From: Cyanophora paradoxa
Taxonomy: Eukaryota; Glaucocystophyceae; Cyanophorales; Cyanophoraceae
Length of the DNA stretch: 64,000 bases
NCBI GenBank assembly: GCA_004431415.1
Contig: QPMI01000063.1
Coordinates: 153,210-217,209, forward strand
Direction: 5' to 3'
Part shown: positions 22,601-36,213 of the stretch, one piece after another
Numbering within the stretch: the first letter of the stretch is position 1
Layout: every line of letters begins with the position of its first letter
Notes under the pieces: model-generated
Seen by the model: the letters and a program-made list of their open reading frames with translations, nothing else
Told to the model about the DNA's origin: nothing
Database searches by the model: none
Translations under genes and position numbers: made by a program

Positions 22601-24081
22601 CGATTACAGAAAGACACGCACGAAGGAGTCGGGGACGGGCTTGGCGTCGGGACGCAGTTAACTGCGGGCAAGAGGCACGGCCAGCTTATTCTTTTTCAAG
22701 TTACGAAGTGACGAACTATATCCCCCGTCAAGTCGAACCTGAGCCTTGGGCTTTGAAGCCCGGAAGGTTCGCCGTTGAAAAATCGGACTGGAAAACAAGG
22801 AACAGCTTGGCAGAAGAGTCCGTCACAGTGTATGGTTGCAACTGGGGGTTGTTGTCGACCGTAATGTTGCCGCCTCCAAGGCCTGAGAGTGGAGTAAGGC
22901 TGGTCAGCGTGTTCGTTCCCGTCGCCGCATAGATCTATTTTGAGATGTCAGGACACAGAATATTAACGTCAGGCTTTCAAAATCACAAGCACGCGCGTAT
23001 ACAGTATCGAACGGGATGGAGCCACTCTCAACCGGCTCGAACATCAGATCCGAGAAGGACAGCGACACCGTGCTCGAACCCATGCAAGGAGCTTCAGGGA
23101 GTTCGAACAACCTTCGGGCCGGCGAGACATGCGATCAATTAATTAATATATTGCAACGTTCAACGTTACCAGGGGGCATAGATTGACTGCGTACCAGAGG
23201 CCGAAACTCGAATCCGCGTACGGCCCGAAGTTGATGGAGGACGACGCTTGATATTTGGCAGACGTAAAAGCTCTCACGCCGTTGCGAGCGTTGTATCCGT
23301 CGCTGTCGACGATATTCGGATCCAGAGGCGGAGCGCCCGTTGGGGTCGCTGTTGCGGCGGTCATCAATATATATATCAACTCAGCGTTGGTTGATCGACA
23401 CCCGACGACTCACTTCCGGTCTTGGCGACGCTCCAATATCGGGCGCTGAAGCTGATCTCTACTTCCGTCTGGGAGTGGTAGCACCAAACGAAGACCCTCG
23501 ACGAGGCCGACGTGACGATCGAGCCCGTTCGAAGGCTGCTTCCAATAGCCAGCAACGCAGTCGCAGAAGACCCGACGTCCACGATCTGCCGGAAGAATCT
23601 AGCTATTCATACACGGTGCGTACTACAGGCCTATAGCTAGGCCTAGGCCCAGAATGAATACACGTGGCGCACCCGCAGGCCGGTCCCATTGTATATGAAA
23701 TATTGAACATTGTCTGTCCGGAATTGCTGCGCCACGATCTCGAACCTAATGACCTGGTCTTGCGGTGCCGAGATGGTCCTGCGCGTCGCATGTGTGATTA
23801 ACTTTGCGCCGCAGTGCTATCAATGTTCGCGCGTACCAAGCTAGAGACTCGTTGGACACGTAAGAGGTTGTAATAGAATTGCCATTGACTTCGACAACAG
23901 TGTACGGCGTGTAGGTCACGTTCAGGAAGGCGGGCACCGAAGTTGCCGTTAGCGCATCGGTGGTCTTCGTCGTCGCACCGCTCACCCGTGCGCCTTCGCC
24001 GTTCACAATCGGAGCCGCGCAGGCAGCAACGATCAAGCCCAGCAGCAGGGCTTCGCAGCCGCGTTCTCGCCGGAACAACAT
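19682..24081 (-). CDS. REJ/GPS surface protein, short CUB-like head (paralog 1)
   Basis: Minus-strand multi-exon gene for a type-I membrane protein. The signal peptide begins MLFRRERGCEALLLGLIV (24081). The head includes a CUB-like segment near 23,580-23,400 (LRTGSIVTSASSRVFVWCY, then FSARYWSVAKTG). A Pro/Ser/Thr-rich stalk lies near 22,480-22,560. The REJ region starts with VTCSGWQSASRPLKYTV and FFFPDVRAPDVKDI (~22,060-21,930), then KILALVGTLKDRYSKATGV and other helices to about 20,700. Next come PCDTQATRATEFDPWGFKV, a beta-rich domain (LDVTATGLDDAGRAKQL) and the GPS-like W-x2-C...YTATCNHLTP (~19,950-20,020). The last exon gives GVPYWPSS and a hydrophobic helix LALLAATLALLFAAAGRA with the stop at 19682-19684. 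Head exon limits are approximate. Colinearity with paralogs 2 and 3 supports the C-terminal model. Likely role: surface adhesion or recognition. Confidence 0.75.
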
Positions 24082-24251
24082 CGCGGCCGAGGTAAAGAAC
24101 TCCCGCAGGGCCGCAGGGCCGGCAGTCGGCGCACGTGGCAGAGCTCGAGTGATCGGTCTCTCCCGCATGCGCAGGCGGCACTGCCGCGGCAGGCCAAAGA
24201 ACAACATCGCGGCCGAGGTAGAGATCTACTACCGTAATGCAGAATATTAAG

Positions 24252-24482
24252 GTCTGTACTTTATTATGTCGTCCCGAAATTATGTCGCCTAAAACTTGAC
24301 AAAACGACATAATTTGGGGACGTCATGATGGGGCGCGCAATGAAGTATCCCCCCACTTTTACCGCCCCATACAAGCCTGAAAAGTTCATGCCGACATAAT
24401 TTGGGGACGTCATATTTCGCATAGAGAAGGCTCGGGTTTTAAAACGACATAAATTTGCATGACATAATATTGTGTATTACGG
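24252..24482. mobile_element. MITE-like element, family E (word GACATAATTT)
   Basis: The repeated word GACATAATTTGGGGACGTCAT and shortened forms occur several times in both orientations. The right end (GTGTATTACGGTA) inverts to TACCGTAATACAC, close to the ACCGTAGAACAC ends of families B and C. The centre carries CCGCCCCATACAAGCCT, also present in family C. No ORF. Confidence 0.65.
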
Positions 24483-26851
24483 TACTAGCCTAGTACTAGC
24501 TATAGGCTAGTACTACAACTGTACTAGCCTACTAGGCTAGTAGGCTAGAAGTCTAGAACTCCCGCTGCTGACTCAGTGCTGAGTCCCGCAGGGCCGGCGC
24601 TCAGCGGCTGGCAGCCTGGCAGTGGCTGGCAGAGCCTCAGGGCCTGGCACAGTGGCACTAGGATGCCACTAGCCTGGCAGTCCGACGGCGGCTCCGACTC
24701 CAAGCCTCCGACGTCGACTCGCCGACATCGCCGTCGACTCGGCGTCGAGTCGGCGACTCGGCGTCCGCCGTCCGGTCGACCGGACGTCCGACGGTCGAGT
24801 CGCCGTCGAGGCTGATCCCGTCCGATCATGCCATGATGATCATGAGCCTCGGAGGACGGTCGACTCCGGGTCGAGACCGTCGAGCCTCCGATCGCGAGGC
24901 TCGGAGTCGCCGACTCGGCGAGTCGCCGGTACATATATATCGGTTGATGAATCGGGTAGCTAGCTATATATAGTACAGCTGAATTGTACCGGTACTGCCC
25001 TGGTCCGGTAGTACTACGGTACCACAGTACCTACCGGTATACAGCTGAATTGATTTTTTTTGGTGAATTACCTGCAGCTGCATGTATATATATTGCTATA
25101 TATGTGTATATATATGCGCAAATAATGTTTGCACATACGCGCATATATACGCGAAAAGGAGTTCAAGCTGTGAGCCTGTGACTCAGCTGCAGTCGTCCAT
25201 TAATATTGCTTTGCCGATCCCGGATCCGCAACCTCGATTCAGTTTAGACACTTCGCCAGCTTCGAGTCTCCCCTCTAGATCTACCGGTACTAGGGCTGCG
25301 CACAGTCCACCTCAACCCCCACCCGGTCGGTGGGCCCGCTGACTGTTACCCGCCGGTGGCGGTCGGTGGAGGGGGGTACTTGCTGCAGTGCGTGAAAATT
25401 GACAGGAAATTCGCTTAATTCTGCACAGCTTCAAGGCGCTACGCGCCTACTCTGTTCCCAACTGCCGAAAGCAAGTGCTTTGGGGCGAGTTCAAGCCAGT
25501 TGTGGGGAAGCTGGGGGGTTGATGCCCAGGAGGGGGGTACGGGATAACGCGATCGATGGCGTCAGCTCCCTTGGGCTCCGTCGGATTGAAGAGCGCAGGA
25601 GCGCAGGAGAGCAGGAAGATGAACTAAGCAGGACTTTCCTGGCCTGGGTGCACGGAATATGTAACTTTCGCGCGCGAGAATATGAAATGTTCGCATGCCT
25701 ACCCCCCCCAGAATTTTTATTTGTATGGTACCGGGCGTTGTATGGCGGTGGGCCAGACTTTCCACCCGGTCGGTCGGTGGGAGGCCGCCACTGCCACCGG
25801 CCGCCACCGGCCCAGCCCTAACCGGTACTGGTCCGGTAGTGGTGTCCTTTGTTTTGCCCCTCCTAGTAGGCTCCTACTGTTCTGCCGCCTCCGCCTCCTG
25901 TGACAACGTCTTCTAGTTCTGCTGTTAGCTCCATCTCGTCGTCGTCGTCTAGATCTGCTGGTGCTGTTGCCTCGTCTCTTGTCCCTGTATGTGCTATTGC
26001 TAGTGCGAGTAGTATTGTCGTGTCTTCGAACTCTAGATCTGGATCTTCAAGGCTTTGACTGTAGTTCCTCGTACTCGTTCTCCTTATTTTCTGCGCACCC
26101 GTGCTCCCCGTCGTTCCGAAGTTCTCCTCGTGCTCGTTCTCCTTATCCTTTGCGTTCTTATGATCGTGCCCCTTCTCGTGATCCCTCTTGATTGTATGTT
26201 TTGTGATAGTTTGCAACTGCTGTATCTTTAATTTGTGATTACTTTGTTATCCTTAATATCACTACGTATACCTACGGGGGGTTCGCCCCACCGCGGGTTT
26301 TCATGACGCCGTTAATTTGGTTCACGGCGCTAATCAGCGAATTAATCTGTATCGCTGCTAGGCAGGGCCAGCGATTCGGGGTCAACGATCGAACATTTGA
26401 CGTAGCGCTAGCTGAAGAAATTCGAATTCTCGACCGACTGACTGTCATGATCAATTGCAAGCTCACGACCATCACGAATCGGGCAGGGTACCGGTACCAT
26501 TGCGAGGTGCCGCATCCGGCCTAACTTCTGGCTAACGAACTTGCCGTTTTGCGCATCACATTGCAATTGAATCGACGTTAGCTGCACATTGCAATTGCAA
26601 CATTGTAAAGCAAAACCGTTTATTCTCATGGCGCCGGCTAGCTGCGAAAAGCTAGGACGAAAGCGACGAAACACTGATCTAAGTGCACCTAAAAAAAGAC
26701 TATATATAGCTAGCATGAGATCAATATATATTTATCGATATCGGATTATGCACATATGAATATTAATGCGAGTAGAGCAGCTGCAGAGCATTGCTGCGGA
26801 CATCAGAAGAATCAACGCGTACGCGTTCCGGATTCGAACGTATTAGCAGAA
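24483..26851. other. Intergenic region between paralogs 1 and 2, repeat-rich
   Basis: No gene supported. 24,490-24,560 is made of CTAGTA/TACTAG palindromes. 24,690-24,920 is a dense array of GTCGACTCGGCG-type words in both orientations. 25,080-25,160 is TA-rich. 25,310-25,830 carries repeated CGGTCGGTGG / CCACCGGC words at both ends, like a further scaffold element. 25,870-26,200 is strand-asymmetric (CT-rich +, GA-rich -) and is open on the minus strand for 118 codons rich in Lys, Glu and His but lacks an ATG; I do not call it a gene. Confidence 0.5.
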
Positions 26852-29800
26852 TCAACGCGCGCCGCGAAGTGCGACGAAAGCGGCCACAACTGCCCCCAGA
26901 ACAGCCGCGACTACCGAAGGGACGAGCTGCACACTGGCCGACGGCCAGTACGGTACGTTCGCCGACAAAACCGTGCTGCCGCCGGCAATTAGCGTGAACT
27001 GCGGTGCACACGTCAGCGTTTCGACGACGGCACGCAGCTGGCAGCGCAAAGCGGCGCGCCGGCGTGAGGTGGTCGCATGTGGCGGTGTACTTGGCCGACC
27101 CGGGGGCGCTCGTCGCGGGACTGCACGTGGTCCACTTCTTCCCGGCCTCGTCGTAGAAGGCCAGGGAGACGCTCTGGCCGCCCCCGACCGAGAGCGTCGC
27201 CGGCATCTCGAAGCGGATCTTGTCGGGGAAGTCCTTGATGAAGACGGCCTTGCCGTCGCTGCCGAGCTTTGTCGCGGTGATGTCGTAGACGGCGGAGGCG
27301 ACGCGGTTGTTGGCCGAGGGGCCAGGGAAGTCTCCGGCGTCCGGAGTGGAGACGGAGACCTGGAAATCGCTCGTCGACGCGCTGGCCGGGAACACGAACT
27401 GCGGAATTCGAAGATGCGAATTATAGTTATGATTTCGAAATGGTGGGCGGGAACACAAGCCAGCGCACGGTAGCCGATCCCACGGTGACGGTGAGCGACG
27501 CCGCCGTCCCCGGGCAGACCTTGAAGCGGTACGGGTCGATGTCGGACGCGCGCTCCTGCACGCCGCACTTGGCGTTCGCGTCGCTCAGCGTGATCTGCTG
27601 CGCGTCAGGGGCGAGCTGCGCAGCAGCTTTGCAGCTGTGAGCACGGATACCTGAGTGGAAACGGTGGCGAGGGCGGCCTGGGTCTGGGTGCGGAGCGTGG
27701 CGGCGAGGGTGGACGTGGCCGGCAGGGCCGCGAGCATGCCGGCGAGGCTGGACTGGAGGGCCTGCAATTGGAGCCTTCAGGTGCTGGGGATGGTAATTCG
27801 AAACGCACGCTTCAAACGCACCGCTGCATCCACTCCAGGCGTGCTTGCGAGAGTCTGGAGAAATAGACCTCGAGGTTCAGCTATCGTGCACACGCGAGCG
27901 CGTGCATTTGAATATTGTGCGAGCTCGAGAGCGTACCGGGTTCAGTTGAATGACTTCCATCAAGAGCGTGGTGCCCTTGATAGCATCCTCTTCCTGCGCA
28001 GAACTCAGCGCATTTCTATGTGCTGGTGTAATTCAAAATCTTTATTCGTTTGCAGACGCACCTTGAGAGCTCCTGTCTTGGACGCAATGGGCGCGACGGC
28101 GGCGAAGAAGGTAACAAGAGCGCCGGCGGTCTGCGCCATCGAGTAACGTTCATCGCGGTGGTAAGGGCGGTCGAAAATTTGGCAAGGATGTCCGCCTGCC
28201 GGAGGGAGCGGCGCATGCGCATCTGATGCCGATGCCGAAGTGTCGTGTTTGTGGCCTTGGAGTAGTACGTCTTGAGGGACTCGATGTTCGCCAGAATCTT
28301 CGCCATCTTCTCCGCAAACGGAATATTCGAGTCCTGCGAAATCGATTGATAATTATATAAGAAGAATTCGCTTTTGCTATAGCTAGTTCCGAAATACACT
28401 TACAGCGACGATAGCGGCCATCTGTTTGTCGAACTCCACAAGCATTTGCTGTGTGCACAGATTGGAGTAAATGATTAATATTGCTCTCTCAAATGCACGC
28501 GCATCCGCGCACGTCAAATTGGGCGACGGGGCTGGCGTTGGTATCGACGAGCGGGTTGACTGTGATTTGACCGTCGATGGCATACTGAGTGGAGAGCTTG
28601 TCGCGGCTGGCGTCCGTCACAGTGACCGTGAGCGTCGTCGTGATGGGGCCGTTAGCAGTGGCGCCCTGGCCATGGTACCGGTGAACTTCGATCAGGTGGA
28701 GGCCGAAAGGGCCTGGAGGCAGCTCTAGCTACCGCGGGGAAGAAGAAGTCGAAGGTTTCGTTGAGAGAGTTGCGTGCGAGAGGCGCGTTGAAGCCCTTGG
28801 CGCTGAGCGAAAAGCTGAGGGGCAGAGTGCTCCCAACCCAGCCGGAGCATGAGACCTGCACCAGGTCGGATATCAGTACCAGTCGAGATAGTTATAGTGC
28901 GATTGCAAGGGTAGCCGCAGCGCTTGCTGCGCGCATACGACTGACCGTCACTTTGTCGACAACGGCCTTGACGGTTGCCGGACTCGCGGTGCACGTCCCC
29001 CCGGATGGCGGCGCGCCTGTATTCGAATATTAATATTTAGTTATGGGGCTCGGCGAATGTGCCCTAACTAGCTATAGAGCGGCCGTGCGCACCGGCGGCG
29101 ACAGGAACAGGAGCGGGAGTTGGGACGGGCGGTGCTTCCACGGCGGCCGCCGGCGCCGGCGTCGGGGTGGCCACGGTTGCAGGGAGCTCGACTGCGGTTT
29201 CCGCGGCGGGCGTGGGCGACGGGCTAGCGCTGGGCGTCGCGGAGGGCGACGGGCTCGGGCTCGGGCTCGGAGACGGCGTTGGAGTCGGCGTAGCGCAGGA
29301 AACTGCCGCCCGTGTGAGGCGCGGAAATATATTTGAAGGAAGCTGAAAGGCAGCGAAGGTGCGCACGTGACACGCTCGCCTCGATTCCATCGCCGTTGTT
29401 CCCTCCGTTGTACAGCGCGAACATCGCCACCTCCGTGTGGTTCGGGCTGGTCGTCAAGGTCGGAATGCTGACGGGCATGACGCCGTAGCCTTTCGGAATG
29501 CCAAGGGGAGAAGAAGATTGCGAGCCATCCAGTTGAGTCATCTGCAGCAAAATGTTGATGGCAATTCATCGAGACACTCCGATAGCGCTGGCCTTGCATG
29601 CTTACCGAGAGCCAGTCACACATGTTCGGCGCGCAATTTTCGACAGAGAACTTGGGGAAGGAAATTGCGAGCGAAGGAACGCCGTGGGCAGAGACGCAGC
29701 TGGCAATTGCATCGCTTGCAGCCTTCAGATACCTGTTATATATATGGTTCGATTGCGATTTGCGCATCCGCTTAGTTTCTAAAGATATAGAGAGCCTCAC

Positions 29801-32800
29801 AGCAGCCGAATGGATGTGCTGGAGCTTGTCATGCTGGGAATCGCGATCGACTGCACCGAAGTGCGGACTGGCTGGGTGGCGAGGTTCTGGATGGTGAAGC
29901 CGCTGACGGTTGCCGCGGGCGACAGGAAGGTCGTGTTGACTGCAAAGAGCTTGAATCATACAGCTTGCGTACGGATCCGGACTTTAGCTAGGAGAATTGA
30001 GCCACGTACACGTGCTCTTTTGTTGCGCTCTTATGTTTATGCTGAATGTGTAGTTGCTGCCGGCGGTGTAAAGGAATACAGAGCTCGAATTTGCGGTAAA
30101 CCAGGCCGTCGATCCTGAAGTGCGAGCGGCAAGGAGCACAGGCGGCTGCACGCCGACGTCGAAGACCTGTGCATGCGGTCCCACCCCACACGAACTTTAA
30201 TATTCGGCAACTGCTTTCCTACCGCGCCGCGGCACTCGCACGCACCCATAGTCTTCCCAAACTCGAAGTGAGGAGTCTCTCGGCATTAATCTCGACAAAG
30301 TCATCCTCACCAGGCGCCTTGACCAGCCTGCGTTCAATGTTGTTGAGACGCGTGGCTCACGGACAGCAGTTCGCTATCTTGCACGTGCATGTGCATATAT
30401 ATACATGCACGTGACTCACCAGCCGGCCTTCTCGTTTTCCGGATAGGGGAGATTACCACCCATAGCGAATTCTATTGGTGTTGAAACGTTTCGTGTCGCA
30501 GTGAAGACGCCTTTGTCGCATATGACTGGGATTGACCATGATCGCATTTAGGATACCGTTGAGCATAATTACAATTATATAGTCTGGTTTCAATATCCCG
30601 CTCACCTCGGACATCGGCCACAAAAGCGCCAGCCGGCTCCACTTTGTAAGCATCGACGTCGTAGGACCGTGAGCCCTGATTATTGAACATCGATCGTGTC
30701 AGTCATGGTCGGACGCTTCGGAACAATGCAAAACAATTGCGTGTGCGTGCCTGGTAAAATCCGTCCGAGTGGAATACAACGAGCAGCTCGGCTCCCGGAG
30801 TTGGCATGGCCGCAAGGGGGGGGTAGGTCGTGGTGCCCCATCCAAGTCCCGATCGGGGATAGCTCGGATGGGAGGGCAGCTGCCTGGTAGAAGTTGGCGT
30901 GACCTCAAAAACCTACACGTGCACTCGCGATGTCAGGAATCGTATCGGCGCATTATAATAACCGTCCTCCACGCACAAACATGGCGTCGCAGAAGCAGAG
31001 TTCGCCATCGAGTTCGAGCCAGCGGAGGGAGAGAGTGGAGCGGGCTCCGCATCCAGACTCGGTCAACCTAGACACATTTGGCATCTTTGCGTACCTGAAA
31101 GACCACAATGAGATCAACTCGAATTGGGAAGAACAAATATACATAGCCGAACGAGCTCGCGCGATCGGGAATGTCATCGGTCGCACCAAGCTCCCATGAA
31201 GTCGCCAGAGTAATTTTTGATTCCTATTTCGGCGGGTGCTCCGATGTCTGGGTGTAAAGTACCAGATGTAAAGTTCCGAGTTTCCCGGGTTGAGGTCAGA
31301 GTCGCGGGGCTTGACGGCGTCACTGCGCACAAAATTGAAATCGAGCCATTTTTATATATTTAATTAGCTATAGCCTGGCGTGAGATCTCATGATCAGACG
31401 CACCACTTGTCTTTGCCTTCGAACTGTACTCGGCGGTAAAATATAGCTCCGCGTTGACGTAGTTCCTCGCTTCTAACGCAGCAGAGTGGAAGTCGTCGCC
31501 GGGGTACCAGGCGAAAAGGAACAACCGGCTCGACTCGCTTGTGTACGTGGTCCCCACGACCACCGAGTCCGCGAGGAGCCTCGGCGGATTGACGCCGTAG
31601 TCGATCAACTGTCATCGGTATCGGAAATATGAATATTAACTCATACACGACGTCCATATCTTCAGCGACTTGCATGCGTGTGCACCTTTAGGGAGTTCGC
31701 GGTCGGCTCGGAGGCGTTGAACTTGACCGATGTGAACGTGATTTGAACGCTTTCCGAGTCCGACGGGGCGTAGAAGTTCCTGAGGGGCTCGCGGCGTTAG
31801 CTGTGATGATTAATTTTTACAGAGAGGGCTGATATAAGTGGTTCGGGGACACGCCAGCCGGCCACTTCGTTGAAAGGCCCGCCGTTGTGCACTCCCTTGA
31901 TTGTCTGTGTCGTTGATGTCGCTGCCACCGCCCCCGGAAGAGTCCCGCACACCGCTGCGCGCGTTTTAATTTAGGACGAAAAGAAATCCAGAGCAAAAAC
32001 TGATCGTGAGTGCGTGCTCTCACCCGAAACACTTGCGCGGAAAGCGCCGCCCGGCACCGGGTCCGCCGCATCGGCAGTTCCCTTACTGCCTTGATTCTGG
32101 TGGTTGGAGTGGAAGATGGCGACAAGCTCGGCCCCAGGTGTCGCGGTGAATGCAGGGAAATTTACGGCTGACAATCTGAGCAGCAAATAATGAAATCATA
32201 AAAAGATTTAAGAATTAAAACCTTCGTGTCAAGCAAATTTAAAGTGAGCGCACGTAGGCTTGCCCCAGCCAACCCCAGATTTCGGGTAAGGGGTCTCGTG
32301 TGCGACAAAGCGAACGGAGCTGCTCGTAATCTCGAAAACCTAACGACAACGCGGGTCAAGCGATGCCGAAGGCGCAGATTTTGAAACGGTAGCCGACGGT
32401 CAAGAAGCACTGGTAGATCAAGTACACGCACATACATCACATCGAACCATCCGCTTGCCTGGCCATCGATCTCGAGCCACGTGTGTTTCAAGCTGCAGCT
32501 CGAGTCCTCCGCAGGCAGCGAGACGCGCCTGAAAAACATTTATAGCTTATGTGCGCGATCAAAAACGTTTTGCAATTGAAACTTGTGCACCACGCGTGCA
32601 TCTGGTAGGCGGTGTAGGGTTTCAGCGCGATGTCAACAGGTCCTCCTGGGAACGGGCTGAGAGATAACGAGTTGAATATCCGAGTCTGCCCCGAACTCGA
32701 ACTCAGGGTCGCGGCGTCGGACGCAGTCGCTGCGTGCGCGCGACGCATGCGGCTCATGATCAGCGACACGAAAAGTGGGGGTTTTTAGAGTCCTGATCGC

Positions 32801-35800
32801 GGAGGGTGTGTGCGTACACCCGCTCTTGGCGATGGACTTGTATTCCGCCACGAAATCGTATGTTTTTCCACTCAAAACGTCCCAAATGAAAAGAAGGACT
32901 TTGTTAGAAGCGGACGTATACGTAGTCCCAACGACCGGCGGAGCCGCAAGAAGCCTCGGGGGGGAGACGCCAACGTCGAGCAGCTGCGAATAGGTTTCGC
33001 AGGCTTACACATTCGCTCTTATCGCAGTTGCGCGCCACGCATGCGCAATTGCAAGCATGCGTACCTTCAGAGAGCTGTCCGTGACAGCAGCGCCTCGAAT
33101 CCACTGACCGTTGAGCTTGAACTGGACGACGTCCTGCTCTGTGGGAGCGGTGATGTACCTGCACGAGCAATGTAAGGGTTACATTTGCATGCAAGAAACG
33201 AAGATAGAAAACTTGAGGTGCGAACCAGGCGGTCAAGGCGTCGTACTGACCCATCTCGAAAGTCACAGCCAACGTTTTGGTCGTCGCCGCAGCACTCAGC
33301 GTAGACGGATCGGGCGCCAGTCCCGAAGGGCATTTCGCTGTGTTCGAGAAAAGCATGCAAAGTTTACGATTAGCTGCGACGAAACCGTGCGGCCTACAGC
33401 TGCGAGTCGAAAGGCCTAATTTATAAGGCAGTCAATGTCGCACTGAAAGCGTTTGCGCTGAAGCCTCCACCAGGGGTCTGATTGTCGCCTCCAGTGCTGC
33501 CCTGGTAGCTCGGATTCGAGACAAACACGACAACGAACTCGGCTCCTTCCGCAGCGTCGACGATGGGGAATGCGCTTGTGGTGATGGTGGGCTTGCCCCA
33601 CCCCACGCCAGAGAGCGGATACGCCGCCGAGCCGCCGACGATTTTCGTTGATGTGGCAGTAATCTCGAAGACCTGCATAAGGGCGGGTAAATCGAGCAGT
33701 CGAACACGCGCATATGCGTGCACGTGCACGTGTGTGCTTGCACGTCATGATCACATGCGAATTTGAACGCACATACATCACATCGTACCACCAGCTATCT
33801 TCACCGTCAATCTCAGTCCAGCGCCAACTGAGACTGCAGCCAGAGCTTGAAAGCTGGCTCGATCGTTTGACAGTCCTACGCAAAATACTATCACAACGAG
33901 TTGCAGGCAGTGGTACGTATACCGATGTCGCACCAGGCCTGCAAGTGGCTTGCCGGGTACGGCTTGATCTTGACCTCTTCGTAGATCAAGTCGGGGCGCA
34001 GCTCCACCGAGGCAGAAGCGAACGTTTTGGTGTCCTTCGCTCCAAGAGTAGCATCTGGCGAGGCCGTCGCTGCGCGATTCGGAATGCGCTCGTTAAATGC
34101 ATTGGCGTTCACGTATGATGATGAGCTCGAGCTTACATCCGCTCTTTGCGATTGATTTGTACTCGGCCGTGAAATCGAGCTTTCCCGTATCCCCACGCGC
34201 GGCATAGCCTGCATTGTTGTCGCCGTGCTTGTGCAAGAACACGAAGAGCCTGTTCGAGGCCGTTGTGTATGTTGTCCCGACGACCGGCGGGGCCGCGAGG
34301 AGCCTCGGGGGGGAGACGCCGATGTCGAGAAGCTGCTCGAGCGGATCGGGATTGTGCATGTACAGAGATTGCGCCTGCGGCGGGCTACCTTGATGGCATT
34401 GTCATTGACGGTCGTTCCGTCGATGGCGGTCCCAGTGACCTTGAACTGGATCACGTCCTGCTCAGTGGGAGCGGTGACGTACCTGATGCGAATTTGCATG
34501 AGCGTTAAATATTTGAGGCAAACTTCAATCTAGTGCTCGGATGCTAGTTAGCTTGAGTGATTGCGATTGCGCGCGAGCACCAGCCCATGATCTGCACAGC
34601 AAAACAAAAGTCAAAAAAATGTCTAAAATACACAAACATTACATATATAAAAAGCGGCCGTCTCGCCTCGTCGTTGTAGTTGGCCTCGTAGAAGGCGGTC
34701 ATGGTTTTGGTCGTTGAAGTAGCATTCAGAGTGCTTGGTACGGCCGGAATCTGAGGGCACTTGGCTGCGCGAGTGCCGGCTCATAATCAGGCATATGCCG
34801 ATATGTATAAACGCATGTGCTGTCTCGAAGTCGAACTTGAAACCGCCAATTCAAAAGGAAAGGAAACTCACGGGAAACGAACGCTCGGAAACCGCCTCCG
34901 TTTCCGTCGCTCCCTTGATTAGTATCGTCACTGTGGAAGATGACGAGAAGCTCGGCGCCGGGTTCGGCAGTGAACGGGGGAAACTTTTTCGGATTAGCGA
35001 GAGGATTCTGGTTTCCCCAGCCTGCCCCGTTTCCTGGATAGTATCCTTCAGCTTCTCCAGCAACAAGTCGGGTAGAAGTGCTTGTCATCTCAAACACCTG
35101 AGGGGTGCACACGGTGCTTAGCTATAGCAAAACCTAAAATTTGCAAAAACTTTTAGTTTTTATTGGCCATGGCAGATCAACGTTCACGCACATACATCAC
35201 ATCATACCATCCGTCGGCTTCGGAATCAATCTCGAGCCACTTCAACCAAAGTTTGTTTTCGCAGTCGGAAGGAATGGAAGCGGGAAGCTTGACTTGCCTA
35301 AAATCTCGTGCAGCTCGTGATTAAGAGGGCGAAAGAGTAGCCGGGCTGGCGCGTGAGTTCGCGATCGAGCACGCACCAGGCTTTCATCGTCTTCGCTGCG
35401 TAGGGCTTAATTGCAACCTCGCGACTCGAAGGCGTCGCCGAAATGCTCGCGGTCGCTGTGTGGACCGAGGACGTGAAGGTGCCCGTCACGCTGGATGAAG
35501 AAGTGATGGTCGCCGAGGCAGTCGCTGCGCACGCGCACGCGCCCGACCGCAATGAGCCGTACATGTGCGCACAGGTGCAGGGACGATAGCCCGGGCAGGG
35601 CGGCGCGCACAACCAGCCTTCGCAATCGAATTGTACTCGGCCACGAAACTGGTCGCCGCATCGTACTGCCAGAGAAACACAAAGAGCTTGCTGGAAGCCG
35701 CTGTGTACACCGTGTCGAGGGCCGGGGGGGCGGCGAGTAGTGTCGGGGGAGAGACCCCAACGTCCAGGATCTGAGCGTGATCATGAGATGATTGCAATGC

Positions 35801-36213
35801 GCGCGCGCAAGATTCGAGGGGACGCAAAAACATGATCGAATTCGAACCTTCAAATTATTTGCGATGCCGGTCGCGGATGTGACCTTGAACTGAATGACGT
35901 CCTGGTCCGTGGGTGCGTAGATGTACCTTTGATTCGCAGTTGCAAAGCGCGCACGGCCGAAATCAGTACCGTGCACGTGCAACATTCGCATGCGCGAACA
36001 TCCGCGCGCGCACCAACCGAATACCTCAGCATTGTCCCGCTGGTATTGCACGGTCATCGTCTGCTTCGTCGACGTCGCGGCCAGGCCTCCGGTTGGGGGG
36101 CCGGAGACGAGCGCCCCCGCCGACGCTGCCGCGAAAAGGAGGACGACGAGCGCGGCCCGCAGCCACGCGCACGCCTTCGCGGGCGTCGACGTCGGAGCCA
36201 TTGCCGCACTCAT
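26852..36213 (-). CDS. REJ/GPS surface protein with about ten tandem CUB-like domains (paralog 2)
   Basis: Large minus-strand gene from the ATG at 36213. The signal peptide is seen as AALVVLLFAAASAGALVSG. The head alternates two CUB-like domains. Type 1 has APTEQDVIQFKVTG, LLDIGVSPPRLLAAPPVVG, TTASNRLFVFL and FTAEYKSIAKSGC. Type 2 has WLEIDSEADGWYDVMYV, VFEMTSTSTRLVAGE, a GWG motif, EPGAELLVIFHSDDTNQG and GGGFRAFV. The pair recurs about every 1.4-1.9 kb, near 35.9-34.9, 34.5-33.4, 33.2-32.0, 31.8-30.7 and, more diverged, 30.3-29.4 kb. A Pro/Ser stalk (29,310-29,220), a REJ region from ~28,850 (CSGWVGSTLPLSFSLSAKG), helices, SISLSDANAK, the GPS-like YTATCDHLTP (~27,070), VPYWPSASVQ and the membrane helix AAVLGAVVAAFVALRG follow. 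Stop at 26852-26854. Splicing of individual exons is approximate, and the region could in principle contain more than one transcript. Confidence 0.75.

Noticed and set aside
24691-24920. CRISPR-like array of GTCGACTCGGCG repeats
   Set aside because: Units are irregular, in both orientations, without constant-length spacers, in a eukaryotic intergenic region. It is a low-complexity palindromic patch.
25863-26216. Charged 118-codon minus-strand ORF
   Set aside because: It has no ATG, no motif, and sits in a strand-asymmetric CT-rich tract that would give such a composition by itself.
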